From positions 1 to 15,689 of the forward strand of contig JAISZQ010000156.1 in assembly GCA_031269165.1 (NCBI GenBank): a DNA stretch of 15,689 nt, in the 5' to 3' direction. The notes under the pieces were generated by a model that saw nothing but the letters and a program-made list of their open reading frames with translations, searched no databases and was not told the origin of the DNA. The stretch is from Spirochaetaceae bacterium (GTDB taxonomy: Bacteria; Spirochaetota; Spirochaetia; Treponematales; Breznakiellaceae). The position numbers were made by a program, and so were the translations under genes. Below, piece after piece: positions 6,924-13,663 of this stretch. Each line of letters opens with the position of its first letter. Positions within the stretch are counted from its first letter, which is position 1.

Positions 6924-7333
6924 GCTTTCGTTTCCTCTTGAGGCAAAAGATTTATTCTTGAAACGCAAAAGTCATACACTTTTTGCGCCCGTTTGATAGC
7001 GGCCTGGACGATTGCTTCGTCAACAACCAACTCATTAGGATAACGGACTGCCGACCCGTAGGGATTGAGCTTTTGGCAATCGCCCCATATCTCTGAAAAA
7101 CCGGCGTCAATGTTTTGACAAAGCTTATCAAGTTCATCCAAATTATGTATTTTAGGCGGGTCAATATCGTTGGCGACCAAAAATGCCTTGAGTGCTTTCT
7201 CCGCGCACTGCTGAGAGTGCCATGCGGATATTTCCGTTTCTTTTGGATAAACATCTTCAAACATATGCCGGGCAGTATTTAAATCGCTTTTTGCATGGCG
7301 AATCCAATCCAAGATAAATTCTTTCTTATCCAT
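6920..7333 (-). CDS. HEPN-domain protein, copy 2
   Basis: This is a 137-residue HEPN protein, the same length as copy 1 and clearly homologous, but with many substitutions in the body (for example SAWHSQQCAEKALKAFL, PPKIHNLDEL, SAVRYPNEL). The last stretch, RAQKVYDFCVSRINLLPQEET, is identical to copy 1. I chose the ATG at 7333 because it overlaps the MNT copy 3 stop by 8 bases, as in the other unit, and has GGAGTGG upstream. The frame is open further upstream only inside the MNT gene. No Rx4-6H motif is present. Confidence 0.82.
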   Translation of the reverse strand: MDKKEFILDWIRHAKSDLNTARHMFEDVYPKETEISAWHSQQCAEKALKAFLVANDIDPPKIHNLDELDKLCQNIDAGFSEIWGDCQKLNPYGSAVRYPNELVVDEAIVQAAIKRAQKVYDFCVSRINLLPQEETKA

Positions 7334-7646
7334 ACAAAACCACTCCTTTATTTGCAATGACCCGTTCCAGAGAAGGTCCCGTGCTACGGTATTCAAAACG
7401 GGATTTATAGTTGGCGATGACGTCAATTTCTTTGGAGTAATTATGTTTTCCAAAGCCGACATAAATATCCTCCAAGGCTAAAATTGGCTTCTTGCCGCCG
7501 TCTTTCAGCACCACGTATATATCGATGTCGCTTTCTTCCCGCGCCGTGCCGTCCGCGTAAGAACCGAAGAGTATTATCTTTTCGCAAGTTTCGCCCAAGG
7601 TTTCCAAAATCATGTCTTTGATTTTGGGGATTTCCGCGTTTCTCAT
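7326..7646 (-). CDS. MNT-domain nucleotidyltransferase, copy 3
   Basis: This is a 106-residue MNT protein, the first and shortest of the array. It carries Gly28-Ser29, Asp40/Asp42 and a third carboxylate at Asp75. It begins at MRNAEIPK, without the roughly 19-residue N-terminal extension of copies 1 and 2, so that extension is not needed for the core fold. The ATG overlaps the stop of the ORF6N gene (ATGA) and GGGAG lies just upstream. The unit-to-unit distance to the equivalent Met of copy 2 is 780 bases, against 777 between copies 2 and 1. Confidence 0.85.
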   Translation of the reverse strand: MRNAEIPKIKDMILETLGETCEKIILFGSYADGTAREESDIDIYVVLKDGGKKPILALEDIYVGFGKHNYSKEIDVIANYKSRFEYRSTGPSLERVIANKGVVLYG

Positions 7647-8224
7647 TCTCCCGCCTTCTTTTCCTTTTCTTTCCGCCGGACGATATGCTTAAATTTCATG
7701 ACCGCCAAATCTACTTCAAAACTCGTTTCCGTATCGCTCACCTGTAAACCGTCGTCAAGAATGTCCGCAAAAATCTCGCCGCTTTTTTGCATGAGTTCTT
7801 TTTGTTTTGCCTTGGACGAGGCCCCCGGCAATTCGCTGACGGTGCGCGACAATGCGCGTATTTTCGCAAATGTCTCCACGATCGCAATAGTTGTTTGCGT
7901 GGCCCGCGTACTTTTCAGTATCGTTGCCAGCATATACAACCCCTTCTCGGTGAATGCTTTCGGGATCGAAGGCGAATACTTACTGAGGAGCTTATCAAAA
8001 TTTTTGATCACCTCCTCTTTTTCCGGCTTTTCCAGTTCAAAGACATAGCCTTTGGGAAATTTATCCGGGTTGTTCTTTACGGCCTGGTTAATTTCCCGTG
8101 TTTCCACGCCGTACAGTTCCGCGATGTTGCTGTCCAGAATCACCTGCTGGTTCCGCAACGTGATGATCCTGTTCTGAACCTGCGAGAAAAGATTTGTTTT
8201 TGACTTACTCGTTTTTGCCTTCAT
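7643..8224 (-). CDS. ORF6N-domain protein
   Basis: This is a 193-residue protein with an N-terminal ORF6N domain (about residues 16-105): LRNQQVILDSNIAELYGVETREINQAVKNN at 23-52, the FPKGYVFEL segment at 56-64 and FTEKGLYMLATILKS at 91-105. ORF6N is a DNA-binding-type domain found in phage antirepressors and free-standing bacterial genes of mobile regions. The C-terminal part (110-193) is charged and probably helical, ending KEKEKKAGE. The start has AAGGA seven bases upstream. The stop overlaps the MNT copy 3 start, so it is co-translated with the array. It may regulate the island or be a third component; this is inference. Confidence 0.87.
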   Translation of the reverse strand: MKAKTSKSKTNLFSQVQNRIITLRNQQVILDSNIAELYGVETREINQAVKNNPDKFPKGYVFELEKPEKEEVIKNFDKLLSKYSPSIPKAFTEKGLYMLATILKSTRATQTTIAIVETFAKIRALSRTVSELPGASSKAKQKELMQKSGEIFADILDDGLQVSDTETSFEVDLAVMKFKHIVRRKEKEKKAGE

Positions 8225-8228
8225 ATTC

Positions 8229-8370
8229 GTTCCTTATAAAAAGGGGGACGGCAACAGGTTGCCGCGTCTCCCCCTTCGCTCCAGCCAGCTCAAAACCGCG
8301 CCGCACTTTGTGCTTATGCGGTTTCGAGCCGTCTTCCGCTATCCCCCTCAGCGGGGGAGTTCCCCCGTAG
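8229..8370. repeat. Hairpin-rich mosaic element between exporter and island
   Basis: AAGGGGGA/TCCCCCTT (8241-8276) encloses GGCAAC/GTTGCC. A second stem, GCTCAAAACCGC (8288-8299) with GCGGTTTCGAGC (8318-8329), has one mismatch and encloses GCAC-TTT-GTGC. The flanking words (CCCCCTTCGCTCC, GAGCCGTCTTCCGCTATCCCCCTC) match the elements at 2773-3169 and 12818-13000. The left part lies between genes; the right part (from 8348) overlaps the 3' end of the ABC exporter gene. Confidence 0.7.
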
Positions 8371-10174
8371 GCGTCAAAGACGCCCCGCCCCCCATCCCGT
8401 TTTGCAAGTCCCATATCTTTCGGTAAAAACCGTTATTCCCCAGAAGCTCTTCGTGCGTTCCATATTCAACGATTCTTCCCCGGTCCATCACCAAAATCTG
8501 CGATGCACCCCGGAACGACGAAAGCCGCTGGGCGATGATGATCTTGGTGCAAGGAAAGTCCAAGTCGCGTAACCGTTCCTGAATGTACCGCTCCGTCTCG
8601 CTGTCAACGGCGGAGGTGGTATCGTCAAGAATCAACAAAGCGGGACGGATGGCCAGCGCGCGCGCAAGGGACAGCCGCTGTTTCTGTCCGCCCGAAAGCC
8701 CAACGCCCCGCTCGCCGATCAGCGTGTCATACCCGTCGCCCATCGCCTCGACAAAGCCCGCCGCGTCCGCATCAACGGCCCGCTTGACGATTTCTTCTCC
8801 AGACAGCCTCTCCGCTCCGTAGGCGATGTTCGCGCTCACCGTGTCCGAGAACAGAAACACGTCTTGCGAGGCAAGGCCGATGTGGGAACGGAGCGAAGAG
8901 AGCGTGTAGTCCGCGATGTTTCTGCCGTCAATCAGCACTTTCCCCGACGACGGCTCGATGAAGCGGAGCAACATATTCACCACGGTGGTCTTCCCCGCGC
9001 CGGTCGCGCCCAGTATGCCGAGCGTCTCGCCCGCCTTGACCTTAAACGAAACGCCGGAAAGGATGTCCCTGCTCCCCGCGCTTGCGGTAATGTCCGTGTC
9101 CCTCGCATCGTTCTCGTCCGCTTTTTCGCCCGTGCCGTCCACCCGATAGGACACGTCCCGAAACTCGACCTCGCCCCGCAATGTCTCAGGCGCAGGTATC
9201 GCGTCCGGCTTGTCCTTGATTCCGCGCTCCGGGTCGTAAATCTCTTCTATCATAGCGGAAGCGGCGTTAAACGCCTGAATGTCGGCGAGAAGCAGGCCCA
9301 GCATACGGAGCGGGTTGGCCAGTGCCCAAGTAAAACTGGAAAACGCGAGGTACTGCCCGGCGGTCATCTCGCCCCGCATGAGGAAAATCCCGCCCACCGC
9401 AAGCGTGATCACAGCGAGGGCTTGGGAAAAGCCTTCCAGAGCGGGCTGGTATTTCGCCGCGATGAGGGCGTTCTCGACACTCGTATCCCGAAAGGCGGCG
9501 TTATGCGCCTCGAACTTGTCGATCTCGTGCGGTTCCCGCGCAAACGCCTTCACGACGCGGTTGCCGTCAATGTTTTCGGAAACCGTCGTGGAAAGAGAAG
9601 TGAGCTTCTGCCGCAACAGCACAAAACGCGCCCGGATCCGCCCGACAAAGAGTCTGCTCACGATGAGGATAAACGGCGTAACCGCCGCGAGACACAGGGC
9701 AAGCGGCACGTGGACAAAGAGGAGAAACACGAGTGCCGAGACGAAAATTGTTACCGCATCGACAATCTGGTAGGACACCCACGCCATCGTATGCCGCGTC
9801 CGCTCAAGATCGCTGGTCATGCGCGTCATCAGGTTACCTGTGGGAAAGCGGCGGAGAAACGCCATGTCCGCGTTCTGCAACCCGTCATAGAGCCGCCGCC
9901 TCACCGCCGTGAGCATCGACGTGCTGGAAATCTCCATCAGCACCACCATGCCGTAACGCAAAAGAAGCCGTCCCACCTGCACGGCAAACATCGTCCCTAG
10001 GAGCGGCAACAACAACGCGGTATTCTGCGGCACAATAACCTCGTCGATGAGCCGCACCGCCAACATCGGGTTGACGACCAGCATCGCCGAAGAAATTGCG
10101 GCAATACACAAACCGAGAACAAAAAGGGGCCGTTTCGGGCCGATATGGTTCCACGCCCAAAGAAGATGACGCAT
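8348..10174 (-). CDS. Half-ABC exporter, subunit with degenerate ATP site
   Basis: This is a 608-residue ABC exporter half-transporter of the MdlA/YheI/TM287 kind, the likely partner of the subunit at 3750-5549. A membrane domain (about 15-310, six segments) is followed by an ATPase domain: Walker A GATGAGKTT (389-397), Q-loop Gln437, canonical signature LSGGQ (493-497), Walker B LLILDD (513-518) with Asp518 in place of Glu, and Gln549 in place of the switch His. These are the substitutions of the non-catalytic site in heterodimeric exporters. An acidic insertion of about 20 residues (347-369) lies early in the ATPase domain. The last 12 residues (GASLTPTGELPR) are encoded by the repeat element at 8229-8370. 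It is the first gene of the operon. The start lacks a clear ribosome binding site; a -10 like box lies 17-22 bases upstream. Confidence 0.92.
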   Translation of the reverse strand: MRHLLWAWNHIGPKRPLFVLGLCIAAISSAMLVVNPMLAVRLIDEVIVPQNTALLLPLLGTMFAVQVGRLLLRYGMVVLMEISSTSMLTAVRRRLYDGLQNADMAFLRRFPTGNLMTRMTSDLERTRHTMAWVSYQIVDAVTIFVSALVFLLFVHVPLALCLAAVTPFILIVSRLFVGRIRARFVLLRQKLTSLSTTVSENIDGNRVVKAFAREPHEIDKFEAHNAAFRDTSVENALIAAKYQPALEGFSQALAVITLAVGGIFLMRGEMTAGQYLAFSSFTWALANPLRMLGLLLADIQAFNAASAMIEEIYDPERGIKDKPDAIPAPETLRGEVEFRDVSYRVDGTGEKADENDARDTDITASAGSRDILSGVSFKVKAGETLGILGATGAGKTTVVNMLLRFIEPSSGKVLIDGRNIADYTLSSLRSHIGLASQDVFLFSDTVSANIAYGAERLSGEEIVKRAVDADAAGFVEAMGDGYDTLIGERGVGLSGGQKQRLSLARALAIRPALLILDDTTSAVDSETERYIQERLRDLDFPCTKIIIAQRLSSFRGASQILVMDRGRIVEYGTHEELLGNNGFYRKIWDLQNGMGGGASLTPTGELPR

Positions 10175-10190
10175 GACAATAAACCAGTAC

Positions 10191-10219
10191 AGTATAGCAA
10201 GATAAGAGATAATGGATAA
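10191..10219 (-). promoter_or_regulatory. Possible extended -10 promoter of the exporter operon
   Basis: On the minus strand, TTGCTATACT holds TGn followed by TATACT (10196-10191), with TTATCC (10219-10214) 17 bases further up as a poor -35. The start of transcription would be about 10 bases before the ATG, leaving almost no leader. Confidence 0.35.
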
Positions 10220-10280
10220 GGTCCCGCAGTACCATTTATCGCGGTAACTTGTCGGTGCGCTGTGGAAATACTTCTTAGGC

Positions 10281-10317
10281 GAGGCTGTTCCAAAACCTCA
10301 AGTTTTTGAACAGCCTC
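10281..10317. repeat. Inverted repeat GAGGCTGTTC ... GAACAGCCTC
   Basis: GAGGCTGTTC (10281-10290) and GAACAGCCTC (10308-10317) pair perfectly, with further A/T pairs inside around a 7-base loop. The arms match the terminal word of the mosaic elements (compare GTTTTGGAACAGCCTC at 13486-13501), so this looks like two element ends joined with nothing between. It lies in the gene-free stretch 10175-10547. Confidence 0.7.
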
Positions 10318-10433
10318 CCTTAAACATACCTAACGCCAATAATCAGAAACAGTGGTTTGAAGTACATCACAAAGGGAAGCGGCATCGCGTAAAGCATCTT
10401 TCAACAAGTTGTTTTTTGGCATAATCAGGACAT

Positions 10434-10522
10434 GGCCCCGCATAAACGCGGGGTCGGGAACCACAGATTGCACAAATCGGCACAGATTTTTAATCTGTGC
10501 CGCCATGTGGCAATCTGTGGTT
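10434..10522. repeat. Nested palindromes between oadA and the exporter operon
   Basis: GGCCCCGC/GCGGGGTC (10434-10455, one G-T pair) is followed by a double hairpin. The outer arms are AACCACAGATTGC (10459-10471) and GCAATCTGTGGTT (10510-10522). The inner arms are GGCACAGATT (10479-10488) and AATCTGTGCC (10492-10501). It follows the oadA stop and could stop transcription or be a REP-like dispersed element; there is no T-tract on the minus strand. Confidence 0.7.
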
Positions 10523-10547
10523 CACGTATTTCCCGGTTTATCGATCG

Positions 10548-12602
10548 TTACTTCACTTCCGCAATCGGCTGTTGAGCCTGCACCTGCGTCCCCGTGGGAA
10601 CGAGGAAGCGCACGGTGCCCGCGACAGTACTCTTGATCTCAAGCTCCATCTTCATGCTCTCGATGATGATCACGGTGTCGCTTGATTTCACGGACGCGCC
10701 TTCGGCCACGGCGTAACGGAGAATCGTCCCCGCGACCGGGGCCGGAATCACGGTACCGCTTGCGGGAACCGCCGCCTGAACGGGAGCCGGGGCCGCGCTT
10801 TCTGCCGGGGCAACAACCGGGGCCGCGCCCACAACACCGCCAATGGACGCTATCGCCTGTTGGGCCTGTACCTGGGTACCCGTGGGAACGAGGAAGTGAA
10901 TCTTCCCCGCGACGGTGCTCTTGATCTCAAGCTCCATCTTCATGCTCTCGATGATGACCACGGTGTCGCCTGATTTCACGTCCGCGCCTTCAGCCACGAC
11001 ATAACGAAGCACGGTTCCCGCGACCGGGGCCGGAACCTGAACACTACCCACGGGAGCCGGGGCTACCGCGCCACTCGCCGGAGCCGCGCCGCCCGCCGGA
11101 ACAATGGCAAGCGTACCGGAGGGACGCACCGTCACGTTGTAGTCGGAACCGTTCACGTTGACCACGTAGGCCCCCGCCTGACCGCTTCCTCCCGCGCCGC
11201 TTCCCGTGCTTGTGCCGCTCGGAGCCGCCGGTTTTACCACGAAAGACGCGGAATCAACCGGGCCTTTCGCCCTGTTCTTAAAGAATTCCGGCGCAACTTT
11301 GGGGAACATCGCAAAGGTGAGCGCGTCCTCAACGGAAACCGCGCCCACCGCCTTCGCCTCTTGTTCAATCTTGGCAAACTCGTTGGGAATCTTGTCGGCG
11401 GGACGCTCGGTAAGCACCGCCTCGTACTTGCTCTTTTCCAACGCCTTCTTCACGAGGTCGGGATTGGCCGGGGCGGCAAGCGCGCCGTAGCGGCCCGTCA
11501 CCAAGTCGGCAGTCTCGGCAGTCAGCCGTTCGTAGCGGCCAAAAAGCACGTTGAACACCGCTTGGGTTCCCACGATCTGACTGGTCGGCGTAACAAGCGG
11601 AATGTACCCGCAGTCCTTCTGCACAACCTGAATCTCTTTCAGCACCTCGTCAATCTTGTCCGCCGCGCCCTGTTCTTTGAGCTGGTTCTCAAGGTTGGAA
11701 AGCATCCCGCCGGGCACTTGGGACGCGAGAATACGGGTGTCCGCGCCGAGAAAACTCGACTCGAACTTCGCGTACTTCTTCCGCACCTCGCGGAAATAGG
11801 CGGCGATCTCCAGCAAGGGCTTGATGTCGAGGCCGGTGTCATACACCGTCCCCTTAAACGCCTCGACAATCGTCTCCGTCGGGCTGTGACTCGTCCCCAT
11901 CGCCACCGACGAGATAACCGTGTCGAGAATCTCCGCGCCCGCCTCGGCAGACTTCACCAGCGTTGCCACCGAAAGCCCCGTCGTCGCGTGCGTGTGAATC
12001 TCCACCGGAAGATCCGCCTTCGCCTTGATCGCCTTCACGAGGTCAAACGCCTCGTAGGGCTTCAAAAGCCCGGACATATCCTTGATACAGATCGAATCCG
12101 CGCCGGACTCCGCGTAACGCTTGGCCAAGTCCGCGTAAATCTCTTTCGTATGGTACGGCGTCGTCGCGTAGGAGATCGCCATCTGCACGTGCTTCCCCGT
12201 CTTCTTCGCGGCATCGGCGGCCCGCTTGAGGTTGCGCGGATCGTTACACGCGTCAAAAATGCGAAACACCCCGACCCCGTTCTCGGCGGCCTTCTGGACA
12301 AACATATCCACCACGTCATCCGCATAGTGCCGGTAGCCCAGCAAATTCTGGCCGCGCAACAACATCATCACCTGCGTATTCGGCAACGCCTTCTTCAGCG
12401 TCCGCAACCGCTCCCACGGATCCTCGTTCAGAAAGCGGATGCAACTGTCAAACGTCGCCCCGCCCCACGCCTCAAGCGCCCAGTAGCCGATTTTATCCAG
12501 CTTGTCCAGCGCGGGCACCATATCCGCCGTCGTCATGCGCGTCGCAAACAACGACTGATGCGCGTCGCGGAGCACAAGATCGGTAATTTTCACCTTAGAC
12601 AT
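10548..12602 (-). CDS. oadA: Oxaloacetate decarboxylase alpha subunit with two biotinyl domains
   Basis: This is the carboxyltransferase/biotin-carrier subunit of the Na+-translocating oxaloacetate decarboxylase. It moves the C4 carboxyl of oxaloacetate to biotin, giving pyruvate; the membrane subunits then release CO2 and pump Na+. The catalytic TIM barrel spans about 1-300: LRDAHQSLFATRM (11-23, Asp13 as metal ligand), KDM (Lys174) and HTH (His203, His205). A conserved carboxylase domain runs to about 450 and a Gly/Ser linker to 475. Two biotinyl domains, about 521-589 and 617-684, each carry ESMKM with biotin sites Lys555 and Lys651. They are nearly identical and separated by an Ala/Pro linker. 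At 684 residues it is about 90 longer than usual because of the second domain. AAGGAG lies 9 bases before the ATG. Pyruvate carboxylase subunit B is the alternative; the nearby oadG argues against it. Confidence 0.93.
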   Translation of the reverse strand: MSKVKITDLVLRDAHQSLFATRMTTADMVPALDKLDKIGYWALEAWGGATFDSCIRFLNEDPWERLRTLKKALPNTQVMMLLRGQNLLGYRHYADDVVDMFVQKAAENGVGVFRIFDACNDPRNLKRAADAAKKTGKHVQMAISYATTPYHTKEIYADLAKRYAESGADSICIKDMSGLLKPYEAFDLVKAIKAKADLPVEIHTHATTGLSVATLVKSAEAGAEILDTVISSVAMGTSHSPTETIVEAFKGTVYDTGLDIKPLLEIAAYFREVRKKYAKFESSFLGADTRILASQVPGGMLSNLENQLKEQGAADKIDEVLKEIQVVQKDCGYIPLVTPTSQIVGTQAVFNVLFGRYERLTAETADLVTGRYGALAAPANPDLVKKALEKSKYEAVLTERPADKIPNEFAKIEQEAKAVGAVSVEDALTFAMFPKVAPEFFKNRAKGPVDSASFVVKPAAPSGTSTGSGAGGSGQAGAYVVNVNGSDYNVTVRPSGTLAIVPAGGAAPASGAVAPAPVGSVQVPAPVAGTVLRYVVAEGADVKSGDTVVIIESMKMELEIKSTVAGKIHFLVPTGTQVQAQQAIASIGGVVGAAPVVAPAESAAPAPVQAAVPASGTVIPAPVAGTILRYAVAEGASVKSSDTVIIIESMKMELEIKSTVAGTVRFLVPTGTQVQAQQPIAEVK

Positions 12603-12817
12603 TCAAAACTCCTTCAAATTTAAAAAGGCTTTACGCCTCGGCTTCGCGTTCCAAAGACTTCGCGCCCACCAGACACAAAACCGCTTAAAAATCTACACCA
12701 TTCCGCCCATTTTGCCAAGCAACCCCGATAGTATGAGGAGGGAAAGCACCGTTTTCCCCGTGGAGACGATAAAACACGATGCGCGTAACTGCCATCGACG
12801 CGACTCCATAAGCAAAA

Positions 12818-13000
12818 CCCAATCTCAGCAATAAGGGGGAAAGCCTTCCCCCTCGCTACGGCCAGCTCAAATCATTGTGGGGTATACCCCGCAATGGTTT
12901 GAGCCGTCCTCCGCTACCCCTTTCAACGGGGGTCAGACCCCCGTAACGCCCCCGGATCACAGCGGAGACTTGCGTCTCGCAGGGTCTTTGAACAGGCTCT
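12818..13000. repeat. Mosaic hairpin element between oadG and oadA
   Basis: The left part has AGGGGGAA/TTCCCCCT around AGCC (12833-12852). A 40-bp palindrome follows (12865-12904) with two G-T pairs centred on GGGGTATACCCC. Then come the module GGGGGTCAGACCCCCGTAACG, GCGGAGACTTGCGTC, and the terminal word CTTTGAACAGGCTCT (12986-13000). The same modules in the same order flank the hairpin row at 2773-3169. The rest of the 469-base gap (12603-12817, 13001-13071) shows no gene. GAGGCGTAAAGCCTTTTT just upstream of oadA is a minor hairpin with a T-run. Confidence 0.75.
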
Positions 13001-13071
13001 AAGGGTTTTGAGTCGTCTTCCGCCACCCCCACTCCTTTTCATCCCGTGGAAGAGCGCGCGACAAACCCGCG

Positions 13072-13320
13072 TCAGCCGTTATCTTGCCGGTACTGAGTCA
13101 CCGCCGCGCCGATAGCCGCGACAATCGCCGCCTGGCTTGCCGCCCCAACCGGGCGTCCCGGCGACTTGACCTCTGTCCCATCCGCATCCAGCCCCAGCGA
13201 CCGGATAATTTTTCCCATCAGCGTAACAGAAACAATCAAAATAATAAGGAAAGAAAACACAATCCCCATGCCGATGACGGCCATCTTCCCGCTCTGTCCG
13301 AGCATTTCCGCTATTGTCAT
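13072..13320 (-). CDS. oadG: Oxaloacetate decarboxylase gamma subunit
   Basis: This is the small membrane subunit of the Na+ pump decarboxylase, which in known enzymes holds alpha and beta together and helps bind the metal. It has 82 residues: one transmembrane helix (about 12-37, GKMAVIGMGIVFSFLIILIV at its core), then a basic and Pro/Gly linker, and a C-terminal segment AAIVAAIGAAVTQYRQDNG typical of the family. I chose the ATG at 13320 because AAGGAG lies nine bases upstream; a longer frame to 13359 has no such site. It is upstream of oadA on the same strand but 469 bases away, across a repeat element. No oadB is present in the window. Confidence 0.85.
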   Translation of the reverse strand: MTIAEMLGQSGKMAVIGMGIVFSFLIILIVSVTLMGKIIRSLGLDADGTEVKSPGRPVGAASQAAIVAAIGAAVTQYRQDNG

Positions 13321-13663
13321 AGAACCAACTCCTTCGTATATTTCCTCCCACTCTATCACACCGCAACGTTTTTGAAAAGAGGGGCTTTTCGGCGCACCGC
13401 AATTACGATTTCAAAAAGGGGGGAAGGCGCGGCAATTTGCCGATGCAACGTGCCAATGCAAATTGCCGATGCTCTCTTTCGCTGGGTTTTGGAACAGCCT
13501 CAAATGATAGATTCGCGTACGCCGGTTGAACGACGCCTATGGGCGGGCGGGCTCCCTTCGGGAGCATTGTTCCTCGGCGGCGGGTTGCCGCCGGTGGTTA
13601 CGGGTAATCGGGATTCGGCAGCGGGCTTTATGGAAAGGCGCGAATCCGGTATACTCAGTCGAT
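13321..13663. other. Divergent intergenic region with hairpin element
   Basis: This gap separates oadG (-) from the methyltransferase gene (+). It holds a mosaic element at about 13411-13501 (AAAAAGGGGGGAAGG, CGGCAA/TTGCCG hairpin at 13430-13442, a second TTGCCGATGC, ending GTTTTGGAACAGCCTC). Two GC-rich hairpins follow: GCTCCC-TTC-GGGAGC (13551-13565) and CGGCGGC/GCCGCCG (13575-13593). No gene is visible. Confidence 0.6.
13650..13655 (+). promoter_or_regulatory. -10 box eight bases before the methyltransferase ATG
   Basis: TATACT sits eight bases upstream of the ATG at 13664, with TTTATG 17 bases before it as a weak -35. The predicted transcript would start about two bases before the ATG, so the mRNA may be leaderless; no ribosome binding site is visible there. 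Confidence 0.4.

Larger units (their letters stand above)
5774..7646. repeat. Tandem MNT-HEPN cassette array, 777-780 bp period
   Basis: Equivalent points recur at a constant distance: MNT core Met at 6089, 6866 and 7646; HEPN starts at 6556 and 7333; and an orphan HEPN start at 5776 (780 bases from 6556). About 150 bp encoding the MNT motif are nearly identical in all three. About 60 bp spanning the HEPN 3' end and MNT 5' end are nearly identical in two. The rest has diverged. Confidence 0.85.

Noticed and set aside
8864..10000. 378-codon open frame opposite the exporter subunit
   Set aside because: It is the antisense shadow of the ABC gene; Arg/His-rich, no domain, no start signal.
10281..10317. 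Intrinsic terminator
   Set aside because: The stem is good but no T-tract follows on either strand after the arm; it fits the element-end repeat better.
11361..12623. 420-codon open frame opposite oadA
   Set aside because: It lies entirely antisense to a well-supported gene; its His/Arg-rich composition is what a GC-rich antisense frame gives.
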